This document shows, one piece after another, positions 5,753 to 9,490 of a stretch of 9,490 bases of DNA (position 1 is the stretch's first letter; each line of letters starts with the position of its first letter). The DNA lies in assembly GCA_018372555.1 (NCBI GenBank), contig JAHAIU010000105.1:1-9490 (forward strand), given 5' to 3'. Below the pieces are notes generated by a model. It searched no databases and was not told the origin of the DNA. It saw nothing but the letters and a program-made list of their open reading frames with translations. This DNA comes from Clostridium sp. GTDB lineage: Bacteria; Bacillota; Clostridia; Clostridiales; Clostridiaceae. The translations under genes and the position numbers were made by a program.

Positions 5753-7180
5753 ATGTATGATGTTGCAATAATAGGTGCTGGAATAATAGGTGCATCTATA
5801 CTTAGGGAATTAAGTAAATATGATTTAAAAGTTATAGCCTTAGAAAAAGAAAATGATGTGGCAATGGGAACTACTAAGGCTAATTCAGCTATTATTCATG
5901 CAGGATATGATCCTAAAAATGGAACATTAATGGCAGATCTTAATGTTAAGGGAAATGAGATGTTTGAAGAATTGTGCAAGGAATTAGATGTGCCTTTTAT
6001 AAGAAACGGATCCTTAGTATTAGCCTTTGATGAAGAGGATATCAATTTAATTAAAGAGCTTTATGAAAATGGAATAAAAAATAATGTTAAAAACCTTGAA
6101 TTAATAAGTAAAGAAAAAGTATTAGAACTAGAACCTAATGTAGCTAGTGAGGTTTTAGGAGCTCTTTATGCTAAAACAGGTGGGATAGTAGGTCCTTTTG
6201 AATACACCATTGCATTAATTGAAAATGCTATAGAAAATGGTGGAGAAATAAAAGTAAATGCTGAAGTAGTTAAAATAGAAAAAGAAGAGGTTTTTACTAT
6301 AAAGCTATCTAATAATGAGGAGATAAAAGCTAAATATATAATTAATGCAGCAGGAGTTTATTCAGATAAGATTCATAATATGGTTTGCAGAGAAAGTTTT
6401 AAGATTACTCCAATAAGAGGGGAGTACTATGTTTTAGATAAGGAAGAAGGAAAGAATTTTAGTCATACTATATTTCAATGCCCATCGAAATTTGGAAAGG
6501 GAGTATTAGTGACCCCAACTGTACATGGAAATTTAATAGTTGGACCTAATGCAGAAGAAATAAAAGATAAGGACTCAGTTAAGAATACAGCTGATGCATT
6601 AAATTTTATTAGAGATAGGGCAAATAAAACTACTAGTAAAATTAATTTTAGAAATTCAATTAGAAATTTTGCAGGACTTAGAGCAGAAGCCAATACTAAT
6701 GATTTCATTATAGAAGAAAATAGTGAAATTAAAGGTTTTATTGATGTAGCAGGAATGAAGTCTCCGGCTTTATCAGCAGCACCTGCAATAGGGTTAATGG
6801 TAGTAGATATTTTAAAGAAATCAGGATTAGAACTAGTTAAGAATGAAAACTTTAACCCTTTTAGAAAACAAATTAGATTTATGGAGTTACCTATAGAAGA
6901 AAAAGCGAATCTTATCAAGGAAGATAAGACTTATGGAAGAATTATTTGCAGATGTGAAGAAATTACTGAAGGTGAAATAATAGATTCAATTAAAAGAGCT
7001 TTTGGACCTATCACATTAGATGGGGTTAAGAGAAGGTGTAGACCTGGAATGGGAAGATGTCAGGGTGGATTTTGTGGGCCTAGAGTGCAGGAGATAATAG
7101 CAAGGGAACTAAATATACCTTTAGAAGATGTAGCTCAAGAGAAAAATGGTTCTTATATTTTAACTAAGGAATCAAGATAG
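5753..7180 (+). CDS. glpA: GlpA-like anaerobic glycerol-3-phosphate dehydrogenase, FAD-dependent, with C-terminal BFD-type [2Fe-2S] domain
   Basis: This 475-residue protein is expected to oxidise glycerol-3-phosphate to dihydroxyacetone phosphate and pass electrons on to partner subunits. Residues 1-370 form a DAO-type FAD oxidoreductase: dinucleotide fold GAGIIG at 8-13, acidic end of the second strand at ALEKEN (29-34), and conserved AGLRAE at 307-312. Residues about 395-450 are a BFD-like [2Fe-2S] domain with C399-x-C401 and C436-x4-C441, plus an extra Cys429. Start: ATG 5753 with AGGGG (5741-5745) gives MYDVAIIGAG; a TTG nine codons earlier falls inside the upstream repeat and is less likely. 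It is the first gene of a tight operon, 11 bp before the next. The DAO family also includes L-2-hydroxyglutarate oxidases; the operon partners favour the Glp role. No glpK or glpF is visible. Confidence 0.8.
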   Translation: MYDVAIIGAGIIGASILRELSKYDLKVIALEKENDVAMGTTKANSAIIHAGYDPKNGTLMADLNVKGNEMFEELCKELDVPFIRNGSLVLAFDEEDINLIKELYENGIKNNVKNLELISKEKVLELEPNVASEVLGALYAKTGGIVGPFEYTIALIENAIENGGEIKVNAEVVKIEKEEVFTIKLSNNEEIKAKYIINAAGVYSDKIHNMVCRESFKITPIRGEYYVLDKEEGKNFSHTIFQCPSKFGKGVLVTPTVHGNLIVGPNAEEIKDKDSVKNTADALNFIRDRANKTTSKINFRNSIRNFAGLRAEANTNDFIIEENSEIKGFIDVAGMKSPALSAAPAIGLMVVDILKKSGLELVKNENFNPFRKQIRFMELPIEEKANLIKEDKTYGRIICRCEEITEGEIIDSIKRAFGPITLDGVKRRCRPGMGRCQGGFCGPRVQEIIARELNIPLEDVAQEKNGSYILTKESR

Positions 7181-7191
7181 GAGGGGTATGA

Positions 7192-8430
7192 ATGTATGAC
7201 TTAATAGTAATAGGTGGAGGACCAGCAGGTCTGGCAGCTGCGTATGAAGCCAGTTTAAATGGGGTAAATAGTATATTAATAATAGAAAGAGATACAGAAC
7301 TTGGAGGAATATTAAATCAATGTATTCATAATGGTTTTGGACTACACACTTTCAAGGAGGAATTAACAGGGCCAGAATATGCAGATAGATTTATTAACTT
7401 AGTAAGAAATACAAATATTGAAATAAAACTTAATACTATGGTAATAAGCATGGAAGATAAGAAGATTCATGCTATAAATTATAGTGAAGGCTATATGATA
7501 TTAGAAACAAGAGCTATAATCCTTGCCATGGGATGTAGAGAAAGAACAAGAGGAGCAATAGGAATACCAGGAGATAGGCCATCAGGTATATTTACAGCAG
7601 GAGCAGCTCAAAGATATGTAAATATAGAAGGTTATATGCCTGGAAAGGAAGTAGTTATACTTGGCTCAGGAGATATTGGATTAATTATGGCTAGAAGAAT
7701 GACATTAGAAGGAGCAAAGGTAAAGGCTGTAGTGGAACTTATGCCATATTCTAATGGATTAAATAGAAATATAGTACAATGTCTTGAGGACTATAACATT
7801 CCTTTATATCTTTCTCATACTATAACAGACATAATAGGTAATAAAAGATTAGAAAAGGTAGTTATTTCAAAGGTTGATGAAAATAAAAAGCCTATTAAAG
7901 GATTAGAAATAGAATTTGAATGTGATACTTTATTATTGTCTGTGGGATTAATACCTGAAAATGAACTATCTAAAAAAGCAGGAGTAATACTGGATAAAAG
8001 AACTAGTGGATTAATAGTAACTGAAAGTATGGAAACTAATGTTGAAGGAATATTTGCTTGTGGAAATGTCGTTCATGTTCATGACTTAGTAGATTTTGTT
8101 ACAGAAGAAGCTAAAAATACTGGCAGGTCAGTGGCAAAATACTTAAAGGATGGGTTTAAGAAAACTTCTTATTTAAATATAGTTAATGGAGAAGGAATTA
8201 ATTATACTGTACCTCAAAAAGTATCTATCGATGATATTGATACTAATATTACGATTTTTATGAGAGTTAATAATGTTTATAAAGATAAGAGTATAAAGGT
8301 TATATCAAAGGGAAAAGAAATAGCAGTATTTAAGAAAAAACATTTAGCACCTTCTGAAATGGAAAGGATAGTTTTGAAAAAATCTATATTAGAGGGATTA
8401 GAAGAATTATTATTAATTTCTTTAGAGTAA
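7192..8430 (+). CDS. FAD/NAD(P)-dependent pyridine-nucleotide-disulfide-type oxidoreductase, partner of the GlpA-like protein
   Basis: This 412-residue cytosolic flavoprotein has two dinucleotide-binding motifs: GGGPAG at 8-13 for FAD and GSGDIG at 158-163 for NAD(P)H. The C-terminal FAD block is GIFACGNVVHVHDLVDFV (286-303). LGGILNQCIHNGFG (37-50) resembles family members that work next to GlpA-like dehydrogenases; there is no redox CxxC pair like that of thioredoxin reductase. It probably transfers electrons between the dehydrogenase and NAD(H), functionally replacing the GlpB role, though this is inference from the operon. Start: ATG 7192 with AGGAGGGG (7179-7186), which overlaps the previous stop codon. 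An ATG at 7188 is out of frame and stops at once. 18 bp separate it from the DUF1667 gene. Database labels such as NADH oxidase or sarcosine-oxidase-alpha-like are possible; the fold is certain, the exact reaction is not. Confidence 0.85.
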   Translation: MYDLIVIGGGPAGLAAAYEASLNGVNSILIIERDTELGGILNQCIHNGFGLHTFKEELTGPEYADRFINLVRNTNIEIKLNTMVISMEDKKIHAINYSEGYMILETRAIILAMGCRERTRGAIGIPGDRPSGIFTAGAAQRYVNIEGYMPGKEVVILGSGDIGLIMARRMTLEGAKVKAVVELMPYSNGLNRNIVQCLEDYNIPLYLSHTITDIIGNKRLEKVVISKVDENKKPIKGLEIEFECDTLLLSVGLIPENELSKKAGVILDKRTSGLIVTESMETNVEGIFACGNVVHVHDLVDFVTEEAKNTGRSVAKYLKDGFKKTSYLNIVNGEGINYTVPQKVSIDDIDTNITIFMRVNNVYKDKSIKVISKGKEIAVFKKKHLAPSEMERIVLKKSILEGLEELLLISLE

Positions 8431-8448
8431 TAGTGGAGGAAGATTTAT

Positions 8449-8799
8449 ATGATAAAAAACTTAATTTGTATTTGTTGTCCAATGGGATGCCACTTAGAAG
8501 TAGATATAGATAAAAGTTCTGTAAAGGGAAACAGTTGTAAAAGAGGAGAAGACTATGGAATAATGGAGGTTACAGACCCTAAAAGAATAGTAACAACAAC
8601 TGTAAAAATATTAGATAGTAGTGAAAAATTATTACCTGTAAAAACAAAGGAAGGTATTCCTAAAGATTTAATATTTAAATGTATGGAAGAGTTAAAGAAA
8701 GTGAAGGTAAAGGCTCCAATAGGAGTTGGAGATGTAATTATAAAAAATATTCTAGGTACTAGTGTAGAGGTAGTATCAACAAAAGCAATTATAAAGTGA
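8449..8799 (+). CDS. DUF1667 family cysteine-rich small protein of the GlpA-like operon
   Basis: This is a 116-residue soluble protein. Its N terminus has Cys7, Cys9, Cys10 and Cys14 (CICCPMGC) and Cys30 in NSCKRG. C7-x2-C10-x3-C14...C30-K-R-G resembles the N-terminal [4Fe-4S] motif of molybdopterin oxidoreductases (CxxCxxxC...CxKG), here without the rest of that enzyme. DUF1667 proteins regularly sit third in operons with a GlpA-like dehydrogenase and an FAD/NAD oxidoreductase, exactly as here, so it is probably a small electron-transfer subunit, perhaps matching GlpC in role. Start: ATG 8449 with GGAGGA about ten bases upstream, 18 bp after the preceding stop. The C-terminal part (about 60-116, PVKTKEGIPKDL...) ends with the typical short domain. 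The family is well supported; the cluster and role are inference. Confidence 0.85.
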   Translation: MIKNLICICCPMGCHLEVDIDKSSVKGNSCKRGEDYGIMEVTDPKRIVTTTVKILDSSEKLLPVKTKEGIPKDLIFKCMEELKKVKVKAPIGVGDVIIKNILGTSVEVVSTKAIIK

Positions 8800-8801
8800 T
8801 T

Positions 8802-9040
8802 CTTAGCTTTAGGTGGAGTTTTTTTAGTAGAGAAATAAAGTCTTGCATTTTATGTGAATCACTTTCACAGGAGGTAAGATGACTAACTCCATCTGAAGTT
8901 TAAAAGAACTAATCTAGGAGTGTAGTAGTGCTTAGATACCAATCATATAAGTGGGAGTATTGCAATGGTGTCCATGGGGTAAAATAAGAAATAAATATAT
9001 GGGGCCAAATATAGTTGGTATATATTTATATATTTTTTTA
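8802..9040 (+). ncRNA. Candidate structured non-coding RNA of about 240 nt
   Basis: No ORF fits here, yet base composition is less A/T-rich than other spacers and pairing is extensive. P1 joins 8805-8820 (AGCTTTAGGTGGAGTT) with 8885-8900 (AACTCCATCTGAAGTT) over 16 uninterrupted pairs, three of them G-U. Inside P1, TGTGAA (8853-8858) pairs with TTCACA (8864-8869). Beyond P1, ATCTAGG (8912-8918) pairs with CTTAGAT (8931-8937), and ACCA (8938-8941) can pair with TGGT (8966-8969). The five-base loop TCACT (8859-8863) can pair fully with AGTGG (8950-8954), a possible pseudoknot. The unit ends in a terminator-like hairpin (8993-9039). TATAAA at 8790-8795 would start RNA near 8802, but has no good -35. 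I do not recognise the class. It could be free-standing or a 3' untranslated region of the operon. Confidence 0.5.
8993..9039 (+). terminator. Terminator at the end of the candidate RNA
   Basis: AAATATAT (8993-9000) pairs with ATATATTT (9020-9027), enclosing a GGGG bulge and the inner stem CCAA (9005-9008) / TTGG (9015-9018). A run of seven T follows at 9033-9039. A promoter for the next gene begins 30 bp later, which fits transcription stopping here. Confidence 0.55.
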
Positions 9041-9069
9041 TTTAAAACACGGATAATAATGTTAATTAA

Positions 9070-9098
9070 TTGACAAATATTTGTACTAGAGATAAAAT
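9070..9098 (+). promoter_or_regulatory. Housekeeping-type promoter of the ACT-DUF711 operon
   Basis: A consensus -35 TTGACA (9070-9075) is separated by exactly 17 bp from TAAAAT (9093-9098), a five-of-six match to the -10. The predicted start near 9105 gives a leader of about 40 nt before the ATG at 9145. This is the best sigma-A promoter in the window. Confidence 0.85.
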
Positions 9099-9144
9099 TA
9101 TAATAACTTTTTGGAAAAAATTAATAATGTAGGAGTTGAAATGT

Positions 9145-9414
9145 ATGAAGGCTATTTTAACAGTAATCGGACAAGATAAGGTAGGTATAGTTGCAGGTAT
9201 TAGCAATAAGTTATTAGATTTAAATATTAATATTTTAGATGTTAACCAAACTATAATGGACAAGTATTTTACAATGATAATGATGCTAGATTTAAGAGAA
9301 TCAAATACTCCTTTTGATGAAATTAAGAGTTCATTAGTTGCAAGAGGAGAAGAACTTGGAGTAGATGTAAAAATTCAAAGAGAAGAGATATTTAATTCTA
9401 TGCATACCTTATAA
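9145..9414 (+). CDS. ACT-domain protein, UPF0237 family
   Basis: This 89-residue protein is a single ACT domain. Residues 1-76 show the beta-alpha-beta-beta-alpha-beta pattern starting MKAILTVIGQDKVGIVAGIS, where DKVGIVA is the characteristic ligand-side turn. ACT domains typically bind small molecules such as amino acids and dimerise; for this family the ligand and target are not settled. Start: ATG 9145 with AGGAG (9131-9135) nine bases upstream. A TTG at 9136 overlaps that site and is unlikely, and the ATG at 9141 is out of frame. It has its own promoter and is followed after 22 bp by the DUF711 gene, the usual partner of this family in firmicutes. Identity of the family is strong, function unknown. 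Confidence 0.9.
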   Translation: MKAILTVIGQDKVGIVAGISNKLLDLNINILDVNQTIMDKYFTMIMMLDLRESNTPFDEIKSSLVARGEELGVDVKIQREEIFNSMHTL

Positions 9415-9436
9415 TTATTATATTGGGGGTTAAGAA

Positions 9437-9490
9437 ATGAACAGCAATAATATTTTAGAAACAATAAAGATGATTGAAGAAGAAAAATTA
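9437..9490 (+). CDS. UPF0210 / DUF711 (PFL-like) family protein, N-terminal 18 codons only
   Basis: ATG at 9437 with GGGGG (9425-9429) upstream opens MNSNNILETIKMIEEEKL, still open at the window edge. This matches the N-terminal NILETIxMIxxExLDIR start of UPF0210/DUF711 proteins as I recall it, and the position straight after a UPF0237 ACT protein is the conserved arrangement for that family. The full protein should be about 450 residues with a fold related to anaerobic glycyl-radical enzymes but of unclear function. The call rests on 18 residues plus context. Confidence 0.8.
   Translation, partial: MNSNNILETIKMIEEEKL

Noticed and set aside
6475..6918. Minus-strand 147-codon open frame within the GlpA-like gene
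   Set aside because: Antisense to well-conserved codons of a clear FAD enzyme; it has no ribosome binding site and no recognisable family.
8811..8825. GGTGGAGTTTTTTT as the terminator of the GlpA-like operon
   Set aside because: No upstream arm can form a stem just before the T-run; the GGTGGAGTT segment instead pairs downstream with 8885-8893 in the candidate RNA.
8802..9040. Known riboswitch classes (TPP, FMN, lysine, purine, glycine, THF, T-box)
   Set aside because: None of their core consensus segments as I know them can be read here, and the next operon has its own promoter downstream of the RNA's terminator.
9066..9263. Minus-strand 65-codon open frame overlapping the ACT gene and its promoter
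   Set aside because: It overlaps a consensus + strand promoter and the ACT coding region, with no SD.

Overview
The window is AT-rich, with A/T-biased third codon positions, strong purine-rich ribosome binding sites and every recognisable gene on the + strand. Together with a sortase-anchored FIVAR surface protein, a class I hybrid cluster protein and a three-gene glycerol-3-phosphate dehydrogenase operon, this points to an anaerobic Clostridium (sensu stricto, C. perfringens-like). Genus is inferred from style and gene content; species cannot be fixed from this sequence.

Layout. (1) 1-792: the 3' end of a cell-wall protein with FIVAR repeats, a short repetitive linker and an LPNTG sorting signal. 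(2) 793-1312: a hairpin terminator, then a decayed C-terminal remnant of a Cof-type HAD phosphatase with an in-frame stop. (3) 1313-2251: manA, mannose-6-phosphate isomerase. (4) 2252-2648: a 26-residue single-membrane-segment ORF whose Shine-Dalgarno lies in a perfect 13-bp hairpin, a terminator, and then the hcp control region. (5) 2649-5111: hcp and a Crp/Fnr-family regulator, probably HcpR. The hcp promoter has a perfect GTAAC-N4-GTTAC palindrome centred about 41.5 bp before the predicted transcription start, the classic class II activator position. (6) 5112-5752: a long, very AT-rich spacer with a strong terminator that looks like an attenuator, followed by a repeat- and palindrome-rich stretch resembling a small non-autonomous intergenic element. 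(7) 5753-8799: a tight three-gene operon of a GlpA-like FAD dehydrogenase with a C-terminal BFD-type iron-sulfur domain, a second FAD/NAD oxidoreductase and a small cysteine-rich DUF1667 protein. (8) 8800-9144: a candidate structured non-coding RNA of about 240 nt ending in its own terminator, then a textbook promoter. (9) 9145-9490: a small ACT-domain protein and the first 18 codons of its usual partner, a UPF0210/DUF711 protein.

How the genes work together. hcp and the regulator form a nitrosative/oxidative stress module. The GlpA-like set should oxidise glycerol-3-phosphate to dihydroxyacetone phosphate and pass electrons through flavin and Fe-S centres. manA links mannose-6-phosphate to fructose-6-phosphate. 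The ACT/DUF711 pair is a widespread conserved operon of unsettled role.

The parts most worth follow-up are non-coding: the structured RNA at about 8802-9040, the attenuator-like leader at 5353-5431, the hairpin-controlled mini-ORF at 2309-2499, and the repeat element at about 5593-5735.
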